In this document: piece by piece, positions 9,473 through 22,100 of the stretch | How positions within the stretch are numbered: the first letter of the stretch is position 1 | Layout: the number at the start of each line of letters is the position of its first letter | Origin: Eleusine coracana subsp. coracana | Taxonomy: Eukaryota; Streptophyta; Magnoliopsida; Poales; Poaceae | Length of the DNA: 64,000 nucleotides | Reading direction: 5' to 3' | NCBI GenBank assembly: GCA_032690845.1 | Contig: CM064434.1 | Span: forward strand, 30,773,069 to 30,837,068 | The notes under the pieces: model-generated | The model's database searches: none | The model's input: the letters and a program-made list of their open reading frames with translations, nothing else | Told to the model about the DNA's origin: nothing | Position numbers and translations under genes: made by a program

Positions 9473-10600
9473 CTACAGTGTTGCTCCCTCCCTTAGTGCC
9501 GACTGCTCCATAGTTTGCTGGGTTAGTACAGATGACTTATGCAGATCATCGAGGAATACTCCATCAGGTATTTTAGATCTACTAGACCCAAGTTTGGCCA
9601 GTTCGTCTGCCTCTTTGTTATACTTGCACAGGACGTGTTTATACTCGATGCCATCAAACTTGTCTTCGAGCTTCCGAACTTCAGTGCAGTAAGCTGTCAT
9701 GCTTTCGTGGGAACAACACCACTCCTTCGTTACTTGATTTATTACTAGTGCCGAGTCGCCAGAAATGCTTATTCTTTGGACACCGAGTGAGATAGCTGTC
9801 CGAAGTCCATGTAATAGCGCCTCATACTCTACGGCATTGTTAGACGTGCGGAAGTGCATTCGAAGAATGTACCGCAACTTGGCTCCATCAAGAGATGTCA
9901 ATATGACCCCTGCTCCGGCACCTTCCAGTTGTAAGAAATTGTCAAATGCCATTTTCCAATAGCTTAATTTTTGCGGGTTGGACGGTAACTCACATTCTGT
10001 CCACTCGACGACGAAGTCCGACAAGGCTTGACCTTTAATCGAGTCACGTGACTTAAAGGTGATATCATATGATCCGAGCTCGACAGCCCATTTGGCAATT
10101 TTCCTAGTGGCCTCTCTGTTGTGTAGCAATTCGCCTAGGCCGAATGACGTGTGGAGCTCAATTGGATGATCCTCAAAGTAATGCTTCAACTTCCGAGATG
10201 TCATCAGTAATGCATAAATTAATTTCTGAAGCTAGAAATATCGTACCTTGGATTCTGATAAGACCTCACTAACAAAATAAATTGCTCATTGCACCTTTTG
10301 AGCCTTGCCATCTTCCGCCCGTTCCACCGCCAGCACAATACTGACAACGTGTTTGGTTACAGAAATGTACAGCTGCAAAGGTTCCTTTGGCTCTGGGGGA
10401 GTTAAGACCAAAGGACCACAAATGTAAGCCTTGAAATCATCCAAGGCTTTCTGTGCATCATCATTCCAGATGAATGACTCTTGCTTCTTGAGTAGCCAGA
10501 AAAAAGGTAGCCCTCGAACACCGAGTCATGATACAAACCGACTAAGTGCTTCCATACAACCAGTGAGCTTTTGAATGTCCTTTTGTGAATGTGGGGGGCC
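9473..10600 (-). pseudogene. RNase H and second archaeal-type RNase H of element A
   Basis: Two domains in series. About 10600-10205 resembles the usual gypsy RNase H with several stops. 10204-9473 starts MTSRKLKHYFEDHPI and is an archaeal-type RNase H: FDNFLQLEGAGAGVIL, NNAVEYEAL, GDSALV and NKEADELAKLGS contain the expected acidic positions, though the first shows N where many relatives have G. This second domain is the hallmark of the Tat lineage. It is in frame with the RT ORF to its right and the integrase ORF to its left. Confidence 0.88.
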
Positions 10601-10603
10601 TAT

Positions 10604-11240
10604 CTACAATATGGCATTTACCTTTTCTAGATTAGCTTCAATCCCTCTATGTGATACTAGAAAGCCGAGTAATTTTCCTGATAGGATGCCAAAAACGCAA
10701 TTTTCCAGATTCAGCTTCATATTGTATTTTCGGAGGTTGCCGAATGTTTTGTCTAGGTCAGATATTAAGTCGGTGGAGACCCGAGTCTTGACTACCACAT
10801 CATCGATGTAAGCTTCGACATTCTGTCCTATCTGGTTATCCAAGCATCGCTGCATAGTTCGTTGGTATGTGGCGCCAGCGTTTTTTAGACCAAATGACAT
10901 TGTTATGTAACAGAATGCTCCGAATGGTATGATGAACGAGGTTTTAAGCTGGTCGGATTGGTTTAAGGGAATCTGATGGTATCCTAAATAGGCATCTAAG
11001 AAGCACAACAAGGCGCATCCAGCTGTCGAATCGACCACTTGATCGATACGTGGGAGGGTGAACGGATCTTTCGGACAGCCTTGATTAAGGCCGGTGTAAT
11101 CCACGCACATCCACCACTCCTTATTCTTTCTCCGCACCAGGACCGGGTTGGCCAACCAGTCGGGTGGAAGACTTCTTTAATAAAACCGGCTGCCAGTAGT
11201 CGGCCGATCTCTTTCCTAATTGCATCCTTTTGGTCCTGTG
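10604..11240 (-). pseudogene. Reverse transcriptase of element A
   Basis: It shows the fingers-palm order WWMCVDYTGLN, FLDAYLGYHQI, MSFGLKNAGATYQR and the active site YIDDVVVKT, which is typical of Tat elements. The upstream part (KEIGRLLAAGFIKEVFHP) is in another frame, so a frame change lies close to 11156. The frame closes at 10604 before the connection domain. Confidence 0.88.
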
Positions 11241-11489
11241 AACGTGAAGTTTGTGCTCAGCCTTTTCCCTTGGAACACCTGGCATATCAGAAGGTTTCCA
11301 TGCAAATATGTCTTTATTATTTCTAAGAAAAAGGATGAGCGTGTTTTCCTATTTGTCACCTAGATTAACCCTGATATTTGTGGTCTTGGATACATCACTA
11401 TCATCTAGGTTAATCTTCTTGGACTCTACGGCATCCGCCTGTACCGTGGCCTTCAGCGCCTTCTTGGGAGTAGGGTCAGGCATGGCCTC
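11241..11489 (-). other. Protease-RT linker of element A
   Basis: Degenerate continuation of the polyprotein between protease and RT; no catalytic motif seen. The frame also changes here, since protease and RT are in different frames. Confidence 0.5.
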
Positions 11490-11936
11490 CTAAGTCGTTG
11501 CGATCGCTGCCTTCAACTCGGCCAACTCTGATGCCACCGCCATCTTCTCCGTCAACTCGCAACTGCCGTTGTCAGAGTCGTATGATATTCGCACATCCGA
11601 GTGAAGTGAGATGACTCCATTTGGTCCTGGTAGCTTCATCATCATATACGGATAGTGAGGTACGGCCATGAATTTGGTGATGGCTGGCCGCCCTATGATG
11701 GCGTGGTAGGTAGAATTGAGGTCGGCAACCTCGAAGGTAATGCGCTCCGTCCTGTAGTTCTCCTGAGTGCCAAAAGTCACAGGCAAAGTGATTTGCCACA
11801 GAGGGACTGTTTGCATGCCCGGGATCACACCATGAAATGACGATCGACTTGGCTTGAGATCGGTCAAGGGTATGCCGAGCTCCTTGAAGGTTTTCACAAA
11901 GAGGATGTCCAAAGTACTACCGCCGTCTACCAGCAC
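11490..11936 (-). pseudogene. Aspartic protease region of element A
   Basis: A retropepsin-like fold is indicated by LVDGGSTLDILF near the N-terminus (family D-T/S/G-G-S position) and a later AIIGRPAI. This pattern is usual for Tat elements. The frame is the same as gag but differs from RT downstream. Confidence 0.75.
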
Positions 11937-12296
11937 CCGATTTAGCCGAACTCGGTTAACAGTCGGCGTTAGTACTAAGGGATATTTCCTGGGCCTAGGG
12001 ATCTGATCCGGATGGTCGGACCGATCAAAAGTAATCGGGACCTCTGACCATCGTAGATATTGAGGTACCGCTGGTGAGACTGAGTGGACCTCTCTGTAGA
12101 GGATCTTCTACTGGCGCTTTGAGTGTGCCATGGACCTGCCACAGATGTAGTTGACCTCGCGTTCGGGGTCTTGGAAGTCCTCCTTATCCTCGTCTTGGTT
12201 ATCCTTATCCAACTCCTTCCTGCCACCCTTGGGGACCCAGGGGCGTTTCTTGCAGACCTTCAAGGCATGATGGGTGAAATTCTTCAACTTAAAGAA
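11937..12296 (-). other. Gag-protease spacer of element A
   Basis: Degenerate polyprotein sequence with frame changes. I see no intact CCHC zinc knuckle in it. Confidence 0.4.
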
Positions 12297-14363
12297 TTAT
12301 CTGTCTTTGTGAGCTCTATTGTGGAGCAGGCAAGGGCCATCAAGCATTTTGTTGAAGTCGTCCTGAGTGACCAATTTCCTCCTGGTGGGACGCTCAATGT
12401 TGGCCACTGTTCGGTCTTGCTTGCGCTTCCTGTCACCGTCTTTGCTGTAATTGGATGGGCACGACTGGTTCCTTGGGTTCGCTTCCTTGTACCGCTGAAC
12501 TTGGAAGAGAGCTGAATTGTCCGCAGCATATTTGTCGGCCATGGTGAACAGTTCTTTGGCTGACAATCCGCCGGCGGCGTCTAACCTCCCAATCTTCTTT
12601 ATCAGATCATCATCATGAAGGCCACCTTGGAAGGCGGCGACGACCTGAGCATCCGAGATATTAGGGATGGTATTTTTCACTCGACAAAAGTGTTGGATGC
12701 ACTCTCGAAGTGGCTCCTGGTCCCACTGCTTGATCTGGTCGAGCTCCCAGTGATTCCCTGGCCTGTCCAAGGTGGCTTGAAAGTTGGCGATGAACTGCCA
12801 GCAGAGATTCGCCTAGGAACTGATGGAATTGTTAGGCAGGATGGTGAGCCAGGTTCGTGCCACCGGGGCCAGGCAGACGTGCAAGTAGTTGGCCATGATA
12901 AAACTGTCACCGCCGAGTGCTCGTATGGCTGTTGAATAGACGTGAAGCCAGTCACGCGGATCCATCTTATCTTCAAATTTCTTGATGCCTACTGGCTTAA
13001 AGCTGACTGGCCAGCTGACGGTTCGAAGCTCCCGAGTGAAGGCTCAAATGTTAGCCTCCTCGTCATAGTCGTCGATGACCGGGGTCCGTTCTCGCTCGTA
13101 GCCAGGTCCCCGGCGGGATCTATCCTCATAGCGGCCCTCATCCCGTCGATCACGGTAATGATCGTCTCTGGGTGGCTACCGTCTGTTGTCACGTTCGTAG
13201 TTGACATAACCGCGTCGGCGTCATTCATCTTCGTACTCTCGGCAGGCCGCGTTGTCGCGCTCCTAGTATCTGCTGTCCAATCGGACCCGCGCATCACGTG
13301 GCGGTATGCCATTGCGTAGGTCATCCTTCGGATGCCGATCATGATACTCTGCAATGGGCCTGCGCCTTGGGGCGGCAGGCGGGGTTGCCTGCCGGTTGGA
13401 GCGTTGCCGGTCTCTTCTCTCCAGGCTGGGTACCGAACTGGCGGTCCCAGACGTCGACTGACTCGGTGTTGATTGTGCCGCATGCATCTCTAGTACTGCT
13501 ACAACCCTGATGTGTGCTTTTAACTGGTTGACCTGAGGTGTCAACTCCGGGGAGACTTGGAGCAAGGGCTCTATGGTGCGCAAGAGGGCCGCTGCAGCCG
13601 TGATGTTGTGTTGTGGGGTTTTGAAGACGTCTTCACCATTAAGTTTTAAGGTGAGGTCTCCCATATCTAGGTTTTGCATGACTCGAGGTCTTTGCTGAGC
13701 ATCCGGTCTATGAAGCGGGGGAGTGGCGGCATTGGAATCGTTGTCTTCAAGATCGGTTATATGTCCATCTGGTATGGCGCCGCGTGCGGCAGTCGCCGCC
13801 AGCGTTTCTCCGTCAATCCCTCCTTGGGCTGCAGGTGCCACCATGAATACCTTGTGGTAATCCGAGGAGCAACTTTCTGAATCGCTCGGCCCTTCGATCA
13901 AGTCCAGGACTGACTCATTTTCAAGGCCGATTGTTGCAATGAATCTTGATTCGTCAAAAAAATTGGGATCTTCATCCGACTGATCCACGTGAGGAGTTGG
14001 GAGATCAACCATAGTAAGGTCCGAGCCGGCCAAGGTTGCCGATTGGGGCTTTGTGGGCGACATTGAGTAGGAGCCCGAGAGGGTTTCCGCTTGGAACACT
14101 ATCGCCGCGTTGTCGAGGCCGAGTGAGAACCGGCCAAATGGAACGATCCGTTCGGCCATCAAAGCTTTGCTGGTGCCTGAGTTTGAAGGCATGGTGGCCA
14201 CCAAACGGGCCACGTGATCTTGCTCGACGAGGTTCCCGTACTGATTGACGATGAGGCTGACGGTACCAAAGTAGATCTTGTCTCCCGGATGAAACTTGAT
14301 GTCGACGAAAGCCATCGATTTTGATGAAACTGAACTCAACGCATCCCCTTCCTGGCGCGCCAA
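12297..14363 (-). pseudogene. Gag of element A
   Basis: Gag begins only a few bases after the primer site (MARQEGDALSSV, 14363). The first 366 codons are hydrophilic. From 12770 to 12297, in the same frame, is the conserved gag core: REC-IQ-FCRVKNTIP, VVAAFQGGL, LFTMADKYAAD. Between them (about 12771-13262) the frame is disturbed. Gag forms the particle shell; this copy is inactive. Confidence 0.8.
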
Positions 14364-14364
14364 C
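14351..14364 (-). promoter_or_regulatory. Primer binding site of element A
   Basis: On the minus strand GTTGGCGCGCCAGG follows the 5' LTR directly. The same TTGGCGCGCCAGG core is at 29916 in element F, and a TTTGGCACGCCAGG variant is in element H. Confidence 0.8.
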
Positions 14365-14779
14365 TGTCGAGAGATATTCTCGATAGTAGTTCTAGATATG
14401 CATATGTGTATGAAAGATCAATGGACATAGGACATAAGGTTTATACAGGTTCGGGCCTCCCGAAGGATAATAGCCCTATGTCCTGTTTGGTGTTTCTCTA
14501 TTGCTAGGGTTCGCACTGGAATTAGGGTTCCAATACGAGTTTGTATTTTGCCGAAGGCCCCCTGCCCCCCTTATATATCCGAAGGGCAGGGGTTTACATG
14601 ATAATCTTTTAGTCGGTTACAATAGATCCTATCTATCCAACTTATCTGCTAATCTAACTTGTTGCTTACTCAAACAAGCATTTAAGTAAATATCTTTTGG
14701 ACCAAATACACCATAGCCGAGCCCCGGCCCACTCGGCCAGTTAGCCGAGTGGTTAAATATCCCGGGTATATATGTCCCA
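14365..14779 (-). repeat. 5' LTR of element A
   Basis: 415 bp, uninterrupted, matching 535-567 plus 3182-3557. On the minus strand it begins TGGGACATATATACCC and ends CTCTCGACA. It contains the TATA hairpin at 14560-14591. Confidence 0.92.
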
Positions 14780-14876
14780 AAATCCCTTCGCATTGAGTAG
14801 TCATAGGGTTCCCTCCCTTAATTTTTTCTTGATATTACTTCAGGAGATCTCCAGCAACCTACAATAGCACGACAAG
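14780..14876. other. Flanking DNA between elements A and T
   Basis: 97 bp left over between two insertions. It ends with ACAAG (14872-14876), the left copy of the target duplication of element T. Confidence 0.7.
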
Positions 14877-17800
14877 TGTCACACCCGATTTTAAGGTCAA
14901 AACCGAATGCTTCTGTATACGTGCCCAGGATCAAGTTGTCACGTATACAGGACAAAAGTGAAATAACAGTAAAACCAATGTCATTATTATTAATATCTTG
15001 ACTCATTATTACATAGCATGGATTACATCAAAGCATACAACAAAACAGCGGAAGGCTCCATAACGCCACAGGCAGTCCACCGGGGGTCACACTCCTAGTC
15101 GAAGTAGTCCTCATCGGCGTAGTCCATCTCGCCAGTGTCATCTGAGCAACATTAATATAGCAACAACAAAACAGGGAAAACTAAAACGCGTGAGTATATA
15201 AAGTACTCAGCAAGTGGGGGAAAGTAATGACATGCAGGCTAAAAGAAGAATAGGCTTGACACAGGTTTACTGCACTACGCATCCTATGACTCAATTATAC
15301 AAGCATCCTATTTACTAGGTGAAAAGTAGCCTAACAGGTTAACCACCTGTCCAACACTATCGGTTACCCACCGATAGAAAAACTATGAGTTATCCACTCA
15401 TACCAGAACACTACAGGTTACCCACCTGCAGTACCACCCAAATCTGGTTACCCACCAGATTCACCCAAGTATCCATCTAATTGTGTGAGGATCCAGGCCG
15501 CTCTTGACCATGAGCACGACTGTTATAACAGTTTTACACTCTATAGAGGTTGCACAACTTTACCCACGGGTCGGTGATTTCATCACTATTCAGTGACTAA
15601 AGTCTCCTTGTTGCCAACACACTACCATAGGTGTGAGGCCAAGAGATCACCAGATGGTCTTTAAAGCGCTTCCTAGCTTGCAAAATGTCCACGCTAAGGT
15701 TTCACCAATGCGGGATTTACCATCCCTATAGAGGCCCCCACTGGCGCCGTGGCTAGAAGTAACCCTTCATCACCTGAGGCCGAAAGTAACCCTCTCGTCC
15801 TCCTTCCTCGACCGCCCGCAAAACTGGAAAGACATCTATTACTGAACCATGCCTACCCATATCAGCCCTGTGCTTTGCGCTATTTTCCTGGGTGGCCGCT
15901 CCACGAATTTGGTTTGTATGACCACAAGCAGGCACTACCACAAACCAATCAGTACATTACCCGTACTTGTGCATACCCGCACCATCCAAAAGATAATTAG
16001 GTTCAAGTGAATATTAATCAAGTTTATTATTATTCAATTTTAATTCCCCAAAGTATTGCACTAGCATGACGTACCCTAAAACCCATACACTCAACCATAA
16101 TCTAGGCGACAAGGAATAATAAGGAAGGGTAAATGACACGGGATTCAAATTTAGACAAGCATGCATGAAAATAAACTAATCCTTAATAGGTACAATATGG
16201 TCAAGGACACTTGCCTTGTTCTCCCTCTAGCTGCTGCTCAAAATTGAGGTCTTGGAAATTCTGGAGCTGCTCGTCTAATACCGATAAATACCAAAAAAAG
16301 TAAAACACAAAAAAATAAGGAAAAGTACACCAAACATTTCCTAGTGATTATGAAAACAGTACTAAAAGATAGTACGTGTTCCTACGATTCCGTGAGCACA
16401 AAAATTATCTAAATCGGAGTTACGGTTGAAAAGTTATGCTAGTTTTAAGTTTCAGGGGCAAAAAGGTAAAAACATCAAGGTTTAGGGACCTATTTGTAAT
16501 TTTATAATACTACAGGGACTAAAGTGTAAATTATTAGGACTGAAAAAAATTACTAAAAAGTATAAGGTTGTTTCTACAAAATTTTAGGTCCTAAGATAAT
16601 TATTATTAAGTATAGGGGGCTAAGTGTAAAAAGAAAGGGTTAAAAATATAATTAAAATAAGTACAAGGGTGTTTTTACAAATTTCTAGGGTCAAAATAAT
16701 ATTTATGAATAGTTTAGGGGCTAGAACATAATTTAATAAAGGTTCTACACAAAAAATAAGAACTGAAAACTAATTAAAACAAAGCTCAGGGGCTTAAACG
16801 CAAAAGAGCCATTTTCCTAGAATTCCTGGAATTATTTTAAAGCCTACAATGGTGTGGACCGGGTCCATGGGGTTCGTGGACCGGGCTTTGACCAGTGGTT
16901 TACGGTCCACGGTGGACCAGAGCATATACCCCTTCGGGGTTCTACTCTGGGCCGTCGCTTTTAAAATAGATGGCAGGGGGGGTCTAGACGGGGGTGGCTG
17001 ACAGTCGGCGGTGATAGGCGGCGGCACAGGGCACAGGCTCGCTGGAGCTTGGCCGGAATGGCGCTCTGGCGGCTCTTTTCTCGCCGCAAGAGGACAGGGA
17101 GAGAGAGGGAAGTGAGGCAGCGCTTACCGAACGGGCACACGGGCGCGAGGAGGGCTGGAGGCCGGTCGGCGATGGAGGGAGACCGGCGGGGCTCGTCGGA
17201 GCTCGACGGGGAGGGGGTTCCAGGGGTCGCGAGTCGAGGGGGAGGAGAGGGAAAGAGGCGGTGGGGCAGTGCGATGCCAAGGGGGGTTTTATAGGGGCAG
17301 TGGGGGGAGAGGGGAGGCGAGCAACGAGCTCATCAGCCATTAATGGCCGACGGCGGCCCTTGGCGTGTGGAGTGCGCCTGGGTGTGCTTTTAGGGCAGGA
17401 AGTAGGGGAGGGGAAGTGGAGGGGGTCGCGCTGGTGCTCGGGTGTGGCGGTTAGGGAGCCGGGGAGGCGGGGAGGCGGGTGGACAGCGGTTTCCGACGGA
17501 GTGGATCGGGGAGAGAGATGGAGCTGGAGGAGGAAGACGGGCGGGTGGGGCCGAGCGGGGTCAGGATGTCAGCGTCTGGGGGCGGGGGCTGGGCCGCAGG
17601 GTGCTTAGCAGGCTGCGGGGGCGAGTGGGTTGAGGCAGGCGAGCTGGGCCGGCCGGCTTGGTTGGCAGGGCTGCGCCTGGCTAGGCCAAGGCAGGCCGAA
17701 ACAGAGAGGGGGAAAGGAAGAAAAGGGAGATGGGCTGCGATGGGGGAGAGAAGGGGCCCAAGGAGCCAGGTAAGGTTGTTTTTTTCTCTTTTCTTTTCTA

Positions 17801-18043
17801 AAACTTTTTTCTAAATTCTTATTAATTCAAAACCGATTTCTACTCGGAAATTTTTAAATACATTTTCACACAATAAAATCCTAATCCAGCATGAATGCAA
17901 CATAAAAAAAAATTATTACTTAATTAAATAAATCAAGAAAATAATCTTTATAGCTAAATAAAAAAAATATTAGCACCTTAATTAATAATAGGAAAATTAA
18001 TAATTAATTAATAAATAATATATATGAAAAATAGGGTGTTACA
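14877..18043 (-). repeat. Left (3') LTR of element T
   Basis: Begins TGTCACACCCG and ends GGTGTTACA on the plus strand. It holds the hairpin array at 15334-15461, the palindrome ACTGTTATAACAGT near 15529, an AT-rich half and a GC-rich tract (about 16860-17780). ORFs in the GC-rich tract have no recognisable domain. Confidence 0.93.
15334..15461. repeat. Array of five hairpins with a common 5-base loop (copy 1)
   Basis: Stem/loop pairs: ACAGGT/ACCTGT (15334-15350, loop TAACC); CTATCGGT/ACCGATAG (15357-15377, loop TACCC); TATGAGT/ACTCATA (15384-15402, loop TATCC); CTACAGGT/ACCTGCAG (15411-15431, one mismatch, loop TACCC); AATCTGGT/ACCAGATT (15441-15461, loop TACCC). The outer stem sequences differ from hairpin to hairpin while pairing is kept and the loop stays TAYCC-like. 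An identical arrangement lies at 19580-19707. Confidence 0.85.
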
Positions 18044-18055
18044 AACCTACCCCCC

Positions 18056-18949
18056 TTAGGATGAATCTCGCCCTCGAGATTCAGGCTGGTCGGAGAAGAA
18101 GTCCAGAAAATCTGCCTTGAGTTGATCTTCTTGCTCCCAATTGGCTTCTTCTTTCGTATGATTGCTCCATTGCACTTTGCACATACGATACTTCTTGTTC
18201 TTCGTGACTTTCTCTGATATTTCTAAAATCTTGTCAGGATACTCTGGATATATAAGATCCTCACCAATGTTCAACTGCTCTATAGGCATTTGCTCCTCTG
18301 GAACTCGGAGGCACTTCCGCAACGGTGAGACGTGGAAAACATCGTGCACATCCGACAGCTATGGTGGCAGTTCCAACTGATAAGCAACTTCACCTCTTTT
18401 CTTTATGATCTTGAATGGACCAATGTACCTTGGTGCAAGCTTTCCTCTAACCTTGAATCAACGGAGTCCTCTCATGGGAGATACTTTGAGACATATTCAC
18501 CAACTTCAAAGCTCAAGTCTCTTCTTCTATGATCGGCATAGCTCTTCTGTCTAGACTGTGCAAGCTTCAAGTTCTCCCTGACAATATGACCTTGTCTTTC
18601 AGCTTCCCGGAGAATCTCTGGCCCAAAGACTTGATTCTCACCAGTCTCATTCCAAAACAAAGGAGTTCAACATTTACGTTCATATAAGAACTCAAATGGA
18701 GACATCTTCAAACTTTCCTGATAGCTGTTATATTAGGAGAATTTTTCCCAACTCTTGCTATCCTTGAGTGCACAAGCTCTCAACATATCCTCAAGAATTT
18801 GGTTCACCCTTTCTGTTTGTCCATCCGTCTGGGGATGATAGGCTGAACTAAAATTCAACCTTGTATCCATGCAGTCATGTAACTTTTCCCAAAACTTTGA
18901 GGTGAATTGAGTTCCTCTATCAGACCTTAGAAACTAGATCATACCATCT
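18056..18949 (-). pseudogene. Integrase C-terminal half and chromodomain of element T
   Basis: Read on the minus strand from 18949: the region after the second catalytic aspartate, AYHPQTDGQTERV-like, then LRACALKDSKSWEK, SYQESLKMSPFEF, the linker, and VHDVFHVSPLRKCL. The ORF 18349-18056 carries a chromodomain-like end (MCKVQWSNHTKEEANWEQED). Stops interrupt several places. Chromodomains in this family direct insertion to marked chromatin. Everything upstream of this part of pol is deleted. Confidence 0.85.
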
Positions 18950-19107
18950 ATCAGATTTTGGAAAAGTATTAAATAGAAATGAAGGAAAGACAAGAAAGCC
19001 AATAAAAGGGATAAGTAAACAAGAGATTATAATTTATATCAAAAATAGTTTTGTTAAAAACCTAAAAATGACCATTTCTAACTAGGCTTGCGTCCTACGG
19101 TTGACAT

Positions 19108-19120
19108 GGCTCTGATACCA
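19108..19120 (-). promoter_or_regulatory. Primer binding site of element T (tRNA-iMet)
   Basis: GGCTCTGATACCA on the plus strand is the exact complement of the plant initiator-Met primer site TGGTATCAGAGCC. It lies 3 bases inside the right LTR. Confidence 0.92.
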
Positions 19121-19123
19121 CTC

Positions 19124-22100
19124 TGTCACACCTGGTTTTAAGGTCAAAACCAAATGCTTGTGTATATGTGCCCAGGATCAAGTTGTCATGTATACAGGAC
19201 AAAGTGAAATAACAGTAAAACCAATATCATTATTATTAATATCTTGACTTATTATTACATAGCATGGATTACATCAAAGCATACAACAAAACAGCGGAAG
19301 GCTCCATAACGCCACAGGCAGTCCACCGGGGGTCACACTCCTAGTCAAAGTAGTCCTCATCGGCGTAGTCCATCTCGCCAGTGTCGTCTGAGCTGCAGTA
19401 ATATAGCAACAACAAAACAGGGAAAACTAAAACGCGTGAGTATATAAAGTACTCAGCAAGTGGAGGAAAGTAATGACATGTAGGCTAAAAGAAGAATAGG
19501 CTTGACACAGGTTTACTGCACTACGCATCCCATGACTCAATTATACAAGCATCCTATTTACTAGGTGAAAAGTAGCCTAACAGGTTAACCACCTGTCCAA
19601 CACTATCGGTTACCCACCGATAGCAAAACTATGAGTTATCCACTCATACCAGAACACTACAGGTTACCCACCTGCAGTACCACCCAAATCTGGTTACCCA
19701 CCAGATTCACCCAAGTATCCATCTAATTGTGTGAGGATCCAGGCCGCTCTTGACCATGAGCACGACTGTTATAACAGTTTTACACTCTATAGAGGTTGCA
19801 CAACTTTACCCATGGGTCGGTGATTTCATCACTATTCAGTGACTAAAGTCTCCCTGTTGCCAACACACTACCATAGGTGTGAGGCCAAGAGATCACCACA
19901 TGGTCTTTAAAGCGCTTCCTAGCTTGCAAAATGTCCACGCTAAGGTTTCACCAATGCGGGATTTACCATCCCTATAGAGGCCCCCTCTGGCGCCGTGGCT
20001 AGAAGTAACCCTTCATCACCTGAGGCCGAAAGTAACTCTCTTGTCCTCCTTCCTCGACCGCCCGCAAAACTGGAAAGACATCTATTACTGAACCATGCCT
20101 ACCCATATCAGCCCTGTGCTTTGCGCTATTTTCCTGGGTGGCCGCTCCACGAATTTGGTTTGTATGACCACAAGCAGGCACTAGCACAAACCAATCAGTA
20201 CATTACCCGTACTTGTGCATACCCGCACCATCCTCAACATCCTGCTAATTGGGTCATCTAAATCACCCAAATGATAATTAGGTTCAAGTAAATATTAGTC
20301 AAGTTTATTATTATTCAATTTTAATTCCCCAAAGTATTGCACTAGCATGACGTACCCTAAAACCCATACACTCAACCATAATCTAGGCGACAAGGAATAA
20401 TAAGGAAGGGTAAATAACACGGGATTCGAATTTAGACAAGCATGCATGAAAATAAACTAATCCTCTAGCTGCTGCTCAAAATTGAGGTCTTGGAAATTCT
20501 AGAGCTGCTCCTCGTCTAATACCGATAAATACCGGAAAAGTAAAACACAAACAAATAAGGAAAAGTACACCAAACATTTTCTAGTGAATATGAAAACAGT
20601 ACTAATAGTACGTGTTCCTACGATTCCGTGAACACAAAAATTATCTAAATCGGAGTTACGGTTGAAAAGTTATGCTAGTTTTAAGTTTCAGGGGCAAAAA
20701 GGTAAAACATCAAGGTTTAGGGACCTATTTGTAATTTTATAACACTACATGGACTAAAGTGTAAATTATTAGGACAGAAAAATAATTACTAAAAAGTATA
20801 AGGTTGTTTCTATAAAATTTTAGGACCTAACATAATTATTATTAAGTATAGGGGGCTAAGTGTAAAAAGAAAGGGTCAAAAATATAATTAAAATAAGTAC
20901 AAGGGTGTTTTTATAAATTTCCAGGGTCAAAATAATATTTATGAATAGTTTAGGGTCTAGAACATAATTTAATAAAGGTTCTACACAAAAATAAGAACTG
21001 AAAACTAATAAAAACAAAGCTCAGGGGCTTAAGCGCAAAAGAGCAATTTTCCTGGAATTTCTAGAATTATTTTAAAGCCTACAAGGGTGTGGACCGGGTC
21101 CATGGGGTTAGTGGACCAGGCTTTGACCAGTGGTCTACGGTCCATGGTGGACAGAGCATATACCCCTTCGGGGTTCTACTCTGGGCCGTCGCTTTTAAAA
21201 TAGATGGCAGAGGGGGGGGGGGTCTAGACGGGGGCGGCCGACAGTCGGCGGTGATAGGCGGCGGCACAGGGCACAGGCTCGTCGGAGCTTGGCCGGAACG
21301 GCGCTCTGGCGGCTCTTTTGTCGCCGCGAGAGGATAGGGAGAGAGAGGGAAGTGAGGCGGCGCTTACCGAACGGTCACGCGGGCGCGAGGAGGGCTGGAG
21401 GCAGGTCGGCGATGGAGGGAGACCGGCGGGGCTCGTCGGAGCTCGACAGGGAGGGGGTTCCGGGGGTCGTGGGTCGAGGGGGAGGAGAGGGAAAGAGGTG
21501 GTGGGGCAGTGCGATGCTGGGGGGGGGGGGGGGGTTATAGGGGCAGTGGGGGGAGAGGGGAGGCGAGCAGCGAGCTCGTCGGCCATTAATGGTCGATGGC
21601 GGCCCTTGGCGTGTGGAGTGCGCCTGGGTGCGCTTTTAGGGCGGGAAGTGGGGGAGGGGAAGCGGAGGGGGTCGCGCGGGTGCTCGGGTGTGGTGGTTAC
21701 GAGAGCCGGGGAGGCGGGGAGGCGGGCGGACGGTGGTTTTCGGTGGAGTGGATCGGGGAGAGAGAGGGAGCTAGAGGAGGAAGACGGGCAGGTGGGGCTG
21801 AGCGGGGCCGGGCTGTCAGCGGCTGGGGGCGAGGGCTGGGTCGCTGGGTGCTTAGCGGGCTGCGGGAGTTAGTGGGTCGAGGCAGGCAAGCTGGGCCGAC
21901 CGGCTAGGTTGGCTGGGCTGTGTCTGGTTGGGCCAAGGCAGGCCGAAACATAGAGGGGGAATGGAAAGAGAGAAGGGAGATGGGCTACGATGGGGGAGAG
22001 AAGGGGCCCAAGGAGCCAGGTAAGGTTGTTTTTTTTTCTCTTTTCTTTTCTAAAACCTTTTCAAAATTCTTTTTAATTCAAAACTGATTTCTACTTGGAA

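Larger units (their letters stand above)
535..14779 (-). mobile_element. Element A: Tat-type Ty3/gypsy LTR retrotransposon, decayed
   Basis: The element reads on the minus strand: 5' LTR 14365-14779, primer site 14351-14364, gag 14363-12297, protease near 11.9-11.5 kb, RT, RNase H, a second archaeal-type RNase H, integrase down to 8249, then a 4.7-kb 3' part with an opposite-strand gene, a polypurine tract near 3558-3575 and the 3' LTR. Dual RNase H plus an extra antisense ORF is known for the Tat lineage. All coding parts are broken by stops and frame changes. A possible target duplication ATCCC (530-534 and 14782-14786) lies 2 bases outside the right LTR end, so it is tentative. Element B lies inside the left LTR. 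Confidence 0.9.

Noticed and set aside
530..14786. ATCCC as target duplication of element A
   Set aside because: Right copy is displaced by two bases from the LTR end; kept as tentative, not as proof.
15334..15461. CRISPR-like array
   Set aside because: Regular short palindromes with spacing resemble repeats and spacers, but it lies in a plant LTR, the stems vary, and there are no uniform repeats or cas genes.
16984..17814. Several long frames in the GC-rich part of the T LTR
   Set aside because: Repeated in the second LTR with frame-shifting indels; Gly/Arg/Pro-rich, no domain.
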